Shown here piece by piece: positions 43,619 to 51,334 of a stretch of 64,000 nt of DNA. Origin of the DNA: an uncultured Alphaproteobacteria bacterium (GTDB lineage Bacteria; Pseudomonadota; Alphaproteobacteria; HIMB59; GCA-002718135); the NCBI GenBank assembly GCA_902602515.1, contig CACKRG010000001.1:248001-312000 (forward strand). The letters run 5' to 3'. The translations under genes were made by a program, and so were the position numbers. Position 1 is the first letter of the stretch; every line of letters begins with the position of its first letter. Under the pieces are notes generated by a model, which saw only the letters and a list, made by a program, of their open reading frames with translations, did no database searches and was not told the origin of the DNA.

Positions 43619-44524
43619 ATGAATAATAATTCTGGTTTTCTAGCATGGGTTATGGATCCAAAAAGAAGAGGTCCAATGCTTATTGCTCCTGCAATTATTG
43701 TATTATTACTCATAAATATTGTGCCATTAATGTGGTCATTTGGACTTAGCTTTTTTAAATATAGAGCTAATACACTAAAGCCGCCTAAATTTAGTTGGTT
43801 TTACAATTATGAAAAAGTGGTACAAAAAGAAGGAATCTGGGAAGCTCTACAAACAACTGCAATTATTGTTGCAGGAAGTGTTGGAGTTCAAATGGTACTC
43901 GGGTTTTTATTAGCTTTACTTTTTGCTAAAAAATTTCCTTTAAGACGAATATTACTAATGTTTGTTTTAACACCAATGATGTTGAGTAATGTAGCAGTAG
44001 CAATCTATTTTAAACTTTTTTATGAACCTGAATTTGGTCTTTTAAGTCAGTTTGTACAAAGTTTTACTGGTGAAATGTATGTTTTACTTGCTACACCTGC
44101 TGGAGCGTTGATAGGAGTTATCGTTGCTGATGCATGGCAATGGACGCCATTTGTAATGCTTCTAGTTTTAGCAGGATTGGTAAGTGTACCAAAACACTTA
44201 TATGAAGCAGCTGAAATTGATAGAATGAGTTGGTGGCGAACTTTTACTACCATAACTTTTCCTTATGTAAGAAGCCTGCTATTACTTGCAGTTTTATTTC
44301 GAACAATCGAAACATTTAAAATCTTTGATTTAGTTTTTATATTAACAAATGGAGGGCCAGGTACTGCAACTGAAACAATTGGTGTCTTAGTTTATAGAAC
44401 AGCATTTCAATTCTTTAGAACAAGTAGTTCAGCAGCGATGGGATATATTTTACTATTTGCAGTAATAGTTCTAACAAGTTTATATTTGTACGTTATTAAA
44501 CAAAGAGAAAGTGAGGAGATGTGA
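43619..44524 (+). CDS. ABC importer permease, MalF/UgpA type
   Basis: A 301-residue inner-membrane protein with six main hydrophobic segments and an EAA loop near residue 198 (LYEAAEIDRMSWWRTFTTITFP). It overlaps the next permease by 4 bp (GTGA). It forms the channel with that protein and should contact the two ATPases at 40465 and 45384. Confidence 0.93.
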   Translation: MNNNSGFLAWVMDPKRRGPMLIAPAIIVLLLINIVPLMWSFGLSFFKYRANTLKPPKFSWFYNYEKVVQKEGIWEALQTTAIIVAGSVGVQMVLGFLLALLFAKKFPLRRILLMFVLTPMMLSNVAVAIYFKLFYEPEFGLLSQFVQSFTGEMYVLLATPAGALIGVIVADAWQWTPFVMLLVLAGLVSVPKHLYEAAEIDRMSWWRTFTTITFPYVRSLLLLAVLFRTIETFKIFDLVFILTNGGPGTATETIGVLVYRTAFQFFRTSSSAAMGYILLFAVIVLTSLYLYVIKQRESEEM

Positions 44525-45384
44525 AAAAAAGAGCAATAGGTGAAGCTGGATGGGGAGGAACTGCAATTGCAGCAATTGTTGGTTTCATCTACTTTTTTCC
44601 AGTTCTATTTATTATTCTTACTGCCTTTAGATCTAGAAGCGATACTCTAGCTACTCCACCAAAATGGATTTTTACACCAACACTTGAAAATTTTTATCAT
44701 ATTTTTTACAGAAGTATGGCTAACAGTACTGAATATGTTGCAACTGGTTTTCATATGTACTTTTTTAATAGCATTTATATTTCTGGTATGAGTGTTTTAC
44801 TTGCATTAATTATTGGAACTTTAGCAGCATATGGATTTTCAAGACATCCATTGAAAGGAAATGATACATATCTATTCATTATTTTAACAACAAGAATGTT
44901 GCCACCAATAATTGTAATTGTACCAATTTTTTTAATTTTTAGAGTTACCGGTCTTGCTGGTACTTATACTGGTATTATTTTAATTTATACATGTTTCAAT
45001 CTTCCATTTTCAATTTGGATGATGAAAAGTTTCTTTGATGAATTAAATACTGAAATTGAAGATGCCTCACGAATGGATGGAGCAACTGAAAGATCAGTAT
45101 TTTTTGGAATATGCATTCCTCAAGTTAAAGCTGGTTTAGCTGCAACATCTGTTTTTGCTTTAATCCTTACATGGAATGAGTTTTTATTTGCATTGTTACT
45201 TACGAATAAGATAACTAGGACTATGCCTCCTGCTATGGCTAGAACAATTGGGGGTGAAATTAATGTTGATTATGGTCTATTAGCTGCAATGATTTGTTTA
45301 TTCCTAATTCCAATTTTGCTTGTAACTTATCTACTGCAGAATCAACTTTTAAGAGGTGTTACCTTTGGAACAATTAAAAAATAA
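44521..45384 (+). CDS. ABC importer permease, MalG/UgpE type
   Basis: A 287-residue permease starting at GTG 44521 with GAGGAG just upstream. The EAA loop is IEDASRMDGATERSVFFGICIP near residue 180. Six hydrophobic segments. Its stop overlaps the ATPase start by 1 bp (TAATG). Confidence 0.93.
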   Translation: MKKRAIGEAGWGGTAIAAIVGFIYFFPVLFIILTAFRSRSDTLATPPKWIFTPTLENFYHIFYRSMANSTEYVATGFHMYFFNSIYISGMSVLLALIIGTLAAYGFSRHPLKGNDTYLFIILTTRMLPPIIVIVPIFLIFRVTGLAGTYTGIILIYTCFNLPFSIWMMKSFFDELNTEIEDASRMDGATERSVFFGICIPQVKAGLAATSVFALILTWNEFLFALLLTNKITRTMPPAMARTIGGEINVDYGLLAAMICLFLIPILLVTYLLQNQLLRGVTFGTIKK

Positions 45385-46472
45385 TGTCTACAATTGAACT
45401 ACAAAATTTAACAAAATCATTTGGTGACCTTACCGCTGTTAATAATGTGTCACTTAAAGTAGATGAGAACGAAGTTTTATGTCTTCTAGGACCATCAGGT
45501 TGTGGAAAAACTACAACTTTAAGAATGGTAGCTGGTTTAGAGATTGCAACATCTGGAAATATATTAATTGATAATAAAAATGTAAATGAATTAGAAACAA
45601 GAGATAGAAATCTTGCCATGGCTTTTCAATTTTATGCTCTATATCCAAGTTTAACTGTAGGTGAAAACTTAGCTAATCCACTTTATGCTGAAAATTTGTC
45701 TGAAAAAGAAATTAAAGAGAAAATATTTGAAATAGCTGATATTTTACAATTACGAGAAATTATTAATAGAAAACCTCACCAATTAGCAGAGGGAGAGAAA
45801 CAGAGGGTTGCTGTAGGAAGAGCTATAATAAGAGATCCGCAGTGTTTCTTGTTCGATGAGCCCTTAAGTAGATTAGATGTTCAATTACGTGAACAAATGA
45901 GAGGTCAAATAAAAGAGGTTTTGTCTGATTTAAATAAAGCGACAGTAATTGTAACACATGATCAGTTAGAAGCTTTAACTATGGCAACAAAAATTGCTGT
46001 AATGAGGGATGGATTAATTGAACAGATTTCTTCTCCCCATGATATTTTTGCTAAACCTGAAAATACTTTTGTAGCAGGTTTTATTGGGACACCTCAAATG
46101 AATATTGCTGATTGTAATATTAGTAACATTAATTCATCTGTACTAGAAATTTCTTTGTTAAATCAAATAATTGAAATCGATTTTGGTAAAGCTCTAGATA
46201 TAAATAAAAATGAAAATTATTTTTTTGGCGTAAGACCAAGAAGTTTTGATTTAGCAGAAACAGCAACAAATCAATCTTTAAGTGGAGAAGTAGATTTGAT
46301 TGAAAATATGGGATCAGAGGTATTGTTACATGTAAATTCAAATGATGCATCATTTAGAACTGTTCAAAGCAGATCACACAAAATTAAAGTGGGTGATAAA
46401 ATTCATTTAAAACCAAAAAAATCTCAAGTACATTTATTTAATAGTGATGGAAAGGTTGTTGCTCATGGATAA
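45384..46472 (+). CDS. ABC importer ATPase (MalK/GlpT-like) with degenerate ABC signature
   Basis: A 362-residue importer ATPase with C-terminal TOBE-type domain. Walker A GPSGCGKT (36-43), Q-loop Gln82, Walker B CFLFDEP (154-160) and the switch His192 in VTHDQ are normal. The signature at 134-138 is LAEGE rather than LSGGQ/E. Its Walker motifs and His would pair with the intact LSGGE of the ATPase at 40465, giving one complete catalytic site, while the other site would be doubly defective. This points to an obligate heterodimer. The operon carries no other ATPase. Confidence 0.93.
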   Translation: MSTIELQNLTKSFGDLTAVNNVSLKVDENEVLCLLGPSGCGKTTTLRMVAGLEIATSGNILIDNKNVNELETRDRNLAMAFQFYALYPSLTVGENLANPLYAENLSEKEIKEKIFEIADILQLREIINRKPHQLAEGEKQRVAVGRAIIRDPQCFLFDEPLSRLDVQLREQMRGQIKEVLSDLNKATVIVTHDQLEALTMATKIAVMRDGLIEQISSPHDIFAKPENTFVAGFIGTPQMNIADCNISNINSSVLEISLLNQIIEIDFGKALDINKNENYFFGVRPRSFDLAETATNQSLSGEVDLIENMGSEVLLHVNSNDASFRTVQSRSHKIKVGDKIHLKPKKSQVHLFNSDGKVVAHG

Positions 46473-46773
46473 GAATAATAGTGGCTTAACCAAAAAGCAG
46501 GCGAAAAATGTAGAACGTGGAATAGTAATTTTTAGTGTTATAGCTTTAATATGTCTTTTCCAACCATTTACTATATATCTTTATGGAGTTGCTTGTGCTG
46601 CTGTAGTCGTTGCGGGATTGATGTTTAATCTAGTACCTCTTTGTGTAGAGGGTGTTAAAACATCTCAACTAATTAAGATAGCAATTATAATATTTATAAT
46701 ATTAATAATTGTAGCGGTAGTTGCCATAGGCTCTGGTCATTTATATGGAATTTATCTAGAAAGTACGAGATAA
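46465..46773 (+). CDS. Small membrane protein of the ABC operon
   Basis: A 102-residue protein with three hydrophobic segments (about residues 18-36, 38-58 and 69-91). It starts at ATG 46465, overlapping the ATPase gene by 8 bp, with AAAGG upstream. I do not recognise the family. It occupies the same kind of place as the small membrane protein at 5487 in the first ABC operon, which suggests an accessory transporter subunit. Confidence 0.7.
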   Translation: MDKNNSGLTKKQAKNVERGIVIFSVIALICLFQPFTIYLYGVACAAVVVAGLMFNLVPLCVEGVKTSQLIKIAIIIFIILIIVAVVAIGSGHLYGIYLESTR

Positions 46774-46795
46774 AGCTCTGTAATTTTTCTTGTTA

Positions 46796-47542
46796 ATGGA
46801 TTTTAACTTAAAAAATAATTACTACGCAGTTACAGGTGCTGGTAATGGGATAGGAAGAGCAGTATCAATTCTTCTTGTAAAAAATGGTGCAAAAGTAATT
46901 GGCATAGATAAAGATAAAAATTCATTATTTAATTTAAAAAAAAAACTGCAAAAAAATTTTATAATTAAAAATTTAGATTGTACAAAATCAAAAGATATAA
47001 AAGAAGAATTAGATGATATTAAAAAAATTGATGGATTGGTTAATTGTGCAGGTATAGTGCCACAAGGCAATATTATGGATTGCTCTGAAGAAGAATGGGC
47101 TGAAACCCTTAACACTAATCTTACCTCAATATTTTTAATCACAAAATTTTTTATGAAAAAATTTATTAATCAAAAAAGAAGTTCTATCGTAAATATATCA
47201 TCAGTTGCCTCATCAATAAAAGGTGTTAAAAGAAGATTTGCCTATTCTTCATCAAAAGCAGGAATAATTGGATTAACTAAGTCTATAGCTGTAGATTATG
47301 CGAAAGCTGGTATTCGCTGCAATGCGATATGCCCTGGAACAGTTGATACTCCTAGTTGGAGAAAAAGAGTAATTAGTTCAAATAATCCAATTCAAAGTAA
47401 AAAAGATTTTAATTCTAGACAAATCATAGGTCGTGTAGCTAAACCTGAAGAAATTTCAGATTTGATAATTTTTCTTCTAAGCAGTAGATCATCATTTGTA
47501 ACCGGATCTGTTTATAATATTGATGGGGGAATGAGTTTATAA
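46796..47542 (+). CDS. Short-chain dehydrogenase/reductase
   Basis: A 248-residue SDR: TGAGNGIGRA near residue 13, NCAG in place of NNAG near 82, the catalytic Ser in NISSVAS near 132 and YSSSKAG near 148. The start ATG 46796 gives MDFNLKNNYY; a TTG at 46790 adds two residues. It directly precedes the second DhaL-DhaK pair, so it may make the ketose that this kinase phosphorylates. Confidence 0.9.
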   Translation: MDFNLKNNYYAVTGAGNGIGRAVSILLVKNGAKVIGIDKDKNSLFNLKKKLQKNFIIKNLDCTKSKDIKEELDDIKKIDGLVNCAGIVPQGNIMDCSEEEWAETLNTNLTSIFLITKFFMKKFINQKRSSIVNISSVASSIKGVKRRFAYSSSKAGIIGLTKSIAVDYAKAGIRCNAICPGTVDTPSWRKRVISSNNPIQSKKDFNSRQIIGRVAKPEEISDLIIFLLSSRSSFVTGSVYNIDGGMSL

Positions 47543-48178
47543 ATGAATAGTAAAGACATATTTAATTATTTGGAAATTATAGAATTTCAAATATCAAAGC
47601 ACAAAGATGAAATAGAAAAATTAGACCAAGAAATTGGAGATGGAGATCATATCTTTAATGTTTTAAGAGGATTAAAAGAAGCTAATTCTCTTAAAGAAAA
47701 AAATATTAATGAACCAGTAGATAAAGTTTTTAAACAAATTGGTATGAAAATAATGACAACTGTTGGAGGATCTTCTGGTGCTTTATTTGCAACACTTATT
47801 ATAGGAATGTCTAAAAAATATGATAACAGTTTAGAAAATTTAGAAAATATCTCTAATATGTTTTCTGAAGGTGTAGAGGCAATGAAAATAAGAGGGAAAT
47901 CAAATGTTGGGGAAAAAACAATGCTTGATGTTTTAATACCAGTTGCAATAAAACTTAAAGAAATTAAAAATGAGAAAAAAATGAACTTAGTTGCAGAAAA
48001 AATTAAAAAAGTAGCACAAGAAGGTATGTTGTCTACTAAAGAAATGATTGCCACTAAAGGAAGAGCATCTTTTTTAGGAGAAAGAGCGAAAGGTCATATC
48101 GATCCAGGTGCTAGATCTTCTCAGTTAGCAATAGAGGCTATTTGTAACGAATTAATTAAGTTAGAGGAAAATTTATGA
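47543..48178 (+). CDS. dhaL: DhaL-type kinase subunit, second copy
   Basis: A 211-residue ATP-binding subunit with LDQEIGDGDHIFN near residue 26, TTVGGSSGALFATL near 72, GEKTMLDVLIPVA and GHIDPGARSSQL. It starts at the base after the SDR stop and overlaps DhaK by 4 bp (ATGA). Order here is DhaL-DhaK, unlike the first pair, which indicates separate origins rather than recent duplication. Confidence 0.93.
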   Translation: MNSKDIFNYLEIIEFQISKHKDEIEKLDQEIGDGDHIFNVLRGLKEANSLKEKNINEPVDKVFKQIGMKIMTTVGGSSGALFATLIIGMSKKYDNSLENLENISNMFSEGVEAMKIRGKSNVGEKTMLDVLIPVAIKLKEIKNEKKMNLVAEKIKKVAQEGMLSTKEMIATKGRASFLGERAKGHIDPGARSSQLAIEAICNELIKLEENL

Positions 48179-49167
48179 AAAAATTTATTAATAATGTCGA
48201 GAATATTTTAAGTGAGAGTTTGTCTGGTTTTGGAAAGGCGCATGCAGATATATTAAATGTAAGTCTATCACCTGATTTTATATATAGAAAAAATAAATCG
48301 TCTAAGCCAAAAGTTGCACTTATATCTGGAGGAGGTTCAGGTCATGAGCCTTTACATGGTGGATTTGTAGGAACTGGAATGTTAGATGCTGCTTGTCCAG
48401 GTCAAGTATTTAGTGCTCCAACTCCTGATCAAATGGAAGCTGCTGCAAACAAAGTCCACAATGACAAAGGAATATTATTTATAGTTAAAAACTATTCCGG
48501 TGACATTATGAACTTTGAGATGGGAGCAGATATTATTGATCATGAACATACAACTGTTATTGTTAACGATGATGTTGCAGTTGAAGATTCTACTTTTACT
48601 ACAGGTAGACGAGGTGTTGCAGGTACAATGATAGTTGAAAAAACTGTTGGAAGCCTTGCAGAAACTGGGGCATCATTAGAAGAGTGTAAAAATTTTGGCG
48701 ATCACGTAAATAAAATGACCGGTTCTATGGGCGTTGCTTTTACAAGCTGCACTGTCCCAGCAGCAGGTAAACCTACCTTTGAATTATCAGGTGATGAAAT
48801 AGAATTTGGTGTTGGAATTCATGGTGAGCCAGGAAGAAAAAGAGAGAAAATTAGATCTGCGAACGAACTAACAAAAGATATTATTGAATCTATTTTAGAA
48901 GATTTAAAACCAGATAATAATCAGGAAGTATTATTACACATAAATGGTTTTGGAGGAACGCCATTGATGGAATTGTATTTACTTTTTGAATGTGGTCAAA
49001 AGCTTTTAGAAAAAAATAATATAAAAGTAACTAGATCAATAGTTGGTAATTTTACTACATCACTTGAGATGGCTGGCGGTTCATTTACTATTACAAAATT
49101 AGATGAAAAAATTACCAAACATTGGGATACTCCAGTTCATACCGCTGCATTAAGATGGAAAATGTAA
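48175..49167 (+). CDS. dhaK: DhaK-type ketose kinase subunit, second copy
   Basis: A 330-residue DhaK subunit with SGGGSGHEPLHGGFVGTGML near residue 50 and the ketose-binding His in GVGIHGEPG near 220. It functions with the DhaL encoded just upstream. No DhaM or regulator gene is nearby, so it is the ATP-dependent type. The substrate may be a tetrulose or dihydroxyacetone. It is the last gene of the importer operon. Confidence 0.93.
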   Translation: MKKFINNVENILSESLSGFGKAHADILNVSLSPDFIYRKNKSSKPKVALISGGGSGHEPLHGGFVGTGMLDAACPGQVFSAPTPDQMEAAANKVHNDKGILFIVKNYSGDIMNFEMGADIIDHEHTTVIVNDDVAVEDSTFTTGRRGVAGTMIVEKTVGSLAETGASLEECKNFGDHVNKMTGSMGVAFTSCTVPAAGKPTFELSGDEIEFGVGIHGEPGRKREKIRSANELTKDIIESILEDLKPDNNQEVLLHINGFGGTPLMELYLLFECGQKLLEKNNIKVTRSIVGNFTTSLEMAGGSFTITKLDEKITKHWDTPVHTAALRWKM

Positions 49168-49168
49168 T

Positions 49169-49894
49169 TTAAATAATTTGTTTAAAATTTTTGTACAAAA
49201 TTTCTGCGCTTAAATTCATTTCATTCATATTGTTTTTTGCTTTTTCTTCAAATTTTTGAAGTGCTCCTTTTCCTAAACTCTCTTCTAACGCATTTTTATA
49301 TTCTGGGACACAAGACCATTGGCTTACAGTATTGCTCTTTATTTCTATGTGAAATTGAATTCCATAAGCATAATCCATATATTTAAAAATTTGATATTTT
49401 GTAGTTGCAGATGAGCCAAGGATTTTTATATCTTTAATATTTTCTAGATCTGTTACTTCATAACTATGCCACTGAAGAGCTTTAATCTTTGCAGGATATT
49501 CTGAAAATAGTTTGTCAGTGTTTCTATCTTCAGCCATGTTTATATCCATTATTCCTATTTCTGGAGGATTTGATTTTACTACTTTACCTCCTAAAACTTC
49601 ACCAAGTAACTGGCAACCAAGACAAAAGCCTAAATAAGGTTTTTTGTGATTTAAAACATATTCTTTAATTTTATTTTTTTCTTCTATTAGCCATGGATAT
49701 TCTTCTTCCATCCATGTATCCATTGGCCCTCCCATGCAAAACATTGCATCAAAAAAAGATAGGTCATCAGGTATTTTCTCACCTTGATCTAACTCGATTG
49801 TAGTTAGATTAAAATTATCTTTTTTCATTAGATCAAGTATATAACCAGGAGTTTCAATGGGTATATGCTGAAGTATAATTATATTTTTAGACAT
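49169..49894 (-). CDS. Class I glutamine amidotransferase-like protein
   Basis: A 241-residue GATase-fold protein. The nucleophile Cys is in LGFCLGCQLLGE near residue 95 and the catalytic His in YGIQFHIE near 183, with WHSYEV between. It resembles the GMP-synthase-like glutaminase domain proteins that stand alone (gamma-glutamyl hydrolase or polyamine-related). It overlaps the Ogt gene by 8 bp and ends 1 bp from the convergent DhaK. Confidence 0.87.
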   Translation of the reverse strand: MSKNIIILQHIPIETPGYILDLMKKDNFNLTTIELDQGEKIPDDLSFFDAMFCMGGPMDTWMEEEYPWLIEEKNKIKEYVLNHKKPYLGFCLGCQLLGEVLGGKVVKSNPPEIGIMDINMAEDRNTDKLFSEYPAKIKALQWHSYEVTDLENIKDIKILGSSATTKYQIFKYMDYAYGIQFHIEIKSNTVSQWSCVPEYKNALEESLGKGALQKFEEKAKNNMNEMNLSAEILYKNFKQII

Positions 49895-50369
49895 TTTTTT
49901 CCAAATTAAGTAATTTCCTTTTAAGTTTTATACCACCAAAGCCTGAAAAACCACCCAACGAGCCATCACTTCTAATGACTCGATGACAAGGAATAATTAA
50001 CAAAAGATTATTCTGTCCACAAACATTTCCTACATAACGAGGAGAAGTCTTTAACTTTTTTGCAATATATCCATAAGATACTGTAGTTCCAAATTTTATT
50101 TTGGATAATTCGTTCCAAATTTTATTTTGTAAATCAGATCCAGATAAACTGTAAGAAACATTAATTTTTTTTGACTTTCCTAAAGTATATAATTTTATCT
50201 CTTTTGAGACATTAATTAAAAATTTTGAACTTTTATAGTTTCTTTTCTTACCAAATTTAACTGATATAATTTTTGAACCACTAGATATGATTGATATCCA
50301 TCCAATAGAAGTCTTAAATGAGTAAGAATTCATATATTTAAATATATCACTATTGATGGAATCTAACAA
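49887..50369 (-). CDS. ogt: Methylated-DNA--protein-cysteine methyltransferase
   Basis: A 160-residue protein with the active-site motif IIPCHRVIRSDGSLGGFSGF near residues 129-148 and the helix-turn-helix segment TTVSYGYIAKKL near 95. It removes alkyl groups from O6-alkylguanine by irreversible transfer to the Cys. The start could be the ATG at 50369 or one 36 bp downstream. Confidence 0.92.
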   Translation of the reverse strand: MLDSINSDIFKYMNSYSFKTSIGWISIISSGSKIISVKFGKKRNYKSSKFLINVSKEIKLYTLGKSKKINVSYSLSGSDLQNKIWNELSKIKFGTTVSYGYIAKKLKTSPRYVGNVCGQNNLLLIIPCHRVIRSDGSLGGFSGFGGIKLKRKLLNLEKNV

Positions 50370-50388
50370 AATAATTTATAGTGTTTTT

Positions 50389-50595
50389 ATGGATGAAGAT
50401 AATTTAAATATTGAAATTAGAAAATTTTTAAAAAAGGTTGGTATAACTTCTCAACGTGAAATTGAGAAATTTATAAGAGAGAGTATTGCTAATGGCAACC
50501 TTAAGATAGGTCAATCAATTGAAATTTCAATGAATTTGTCTTCAGAGAATAATGAATTATCTCATTTAATAAAAGAAAATATAAATATTAAATAA
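50389..50595 (+). CDS. DUF6494-like small protein
   Basis: A 68-residue protein starting MDEDNLNIEIRKFLKKVGITSQREIEKFI. This matches, from memory, the short DUF6494 family of alphaproteobacteria, which has no known function. The start at 50389 fits family length; an ATG at 50353 would add 12 residues overlapping ogt. Confidence 0.75.
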   Translation: MDEDNLNIEIRKFLKKVGITSQREIEKFIRESIANGNLKIGQSIEISMNLSSENNELSHLIKENINIK

Positions 50596-50662
50596 TAAAA
50601 AAAAATTTTATTTTATATAAATTTTCAACTAAATCTATATCTTTAAAAAAATCAATGGATTT

Positions 50663-51268
50663 TTATTTAGGCCTTTTCATTTTAAATTTAGAACTTACCG
50701 TTGTGTATTCAGAATAACCCATTCTTGCAACATAACGCATTGCTGTACTATTTACTCTTCCTTTTACTATAAAGCTATCCTTAATATAAATACCAATCAC
50801 TTCGCCCATTACCATTGTAGAAAACTTTCTTAAACGAGATTTTAATTTTATAGATTTTAGAAACTTACATTCTAAATTTACAGGACTATCAGCAACGGAG
50901 GGAACTTTAACCAATCTTGATTTGCGTTTTTTTAATTTTGCCAAAACGAATTCATCATCATCTTTATGAATATCTTTTGAAGATATATTCATTTGTTTGC
51001 GTGTTGCTGTTGTTGCAAAATTAACTACAAATTCTTTTGTTGTCATTATGTTATTTAAAGTATCTTTTTTTTGAGAAGACTTATCAGATGCTCCCGCAAC
51101 AAACATTATCTGAGGGGGATCATCTGCAATAGCATTGAAGTAAGAATACGGAGCTAAATTAACAATACCTTTTTTATCAATAGATGAAATCCACCCTATA
51201 GGTCTTGGAAATATTAATGATTTATAAGGATCAATTGAAAACGGGTTTTTTTTTGGTTTATAAAACAT
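50663..51268 (-). CDS. Flavin reductase-like FMN-binding protein
   Basis: A 201-residue protein with FPRPIGWISSID near residue 20, NLAPYSYFNAIADDPP near 36 and KEFVVNFAT near 77, which are the hallmarks of the flavin reductase-like split beta-barrel family. It likely binds FMN and reduces flavin or a small substrate. The C-terminal KGRVNSTAMRYVARMGYSEY is typical. Monocistronic by its spacing. Confidence 0.9.
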   Translation of the reverse strand: MFYKPKKNPFSIDPYKSLIFPRPIGWISSIDKKGIVNLAPYSYFNAIADDPPQIMFVAGASDKSSQKKDTLNNIMTTKEFVVNFATTATRKQMNISSKDIHKDDDEFVLAKLKKRKSRLVKVPSVADSPVNLECKFLKSIKLKSRLRKFSTMVMGEVIGIYIKDSFIVKGRVNSTAMRYVARMGYSEYTTVSSKFKMKRPK

Positions 51269-51334
51269 TATATTCTTAAATTAATAGTAAGTAACTATTT
51301 ATAGAAGTTCAATAAAATTAAATTAGACTAAATA

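Noticed and set aside
50596-50662. AAAAATC-AATG-GATTTTT as a bidirectional terminator
   Set aside because: The stem is almost all A-T and such pairs are expected by chance here. It may still end transcripts, but I cannot support it.
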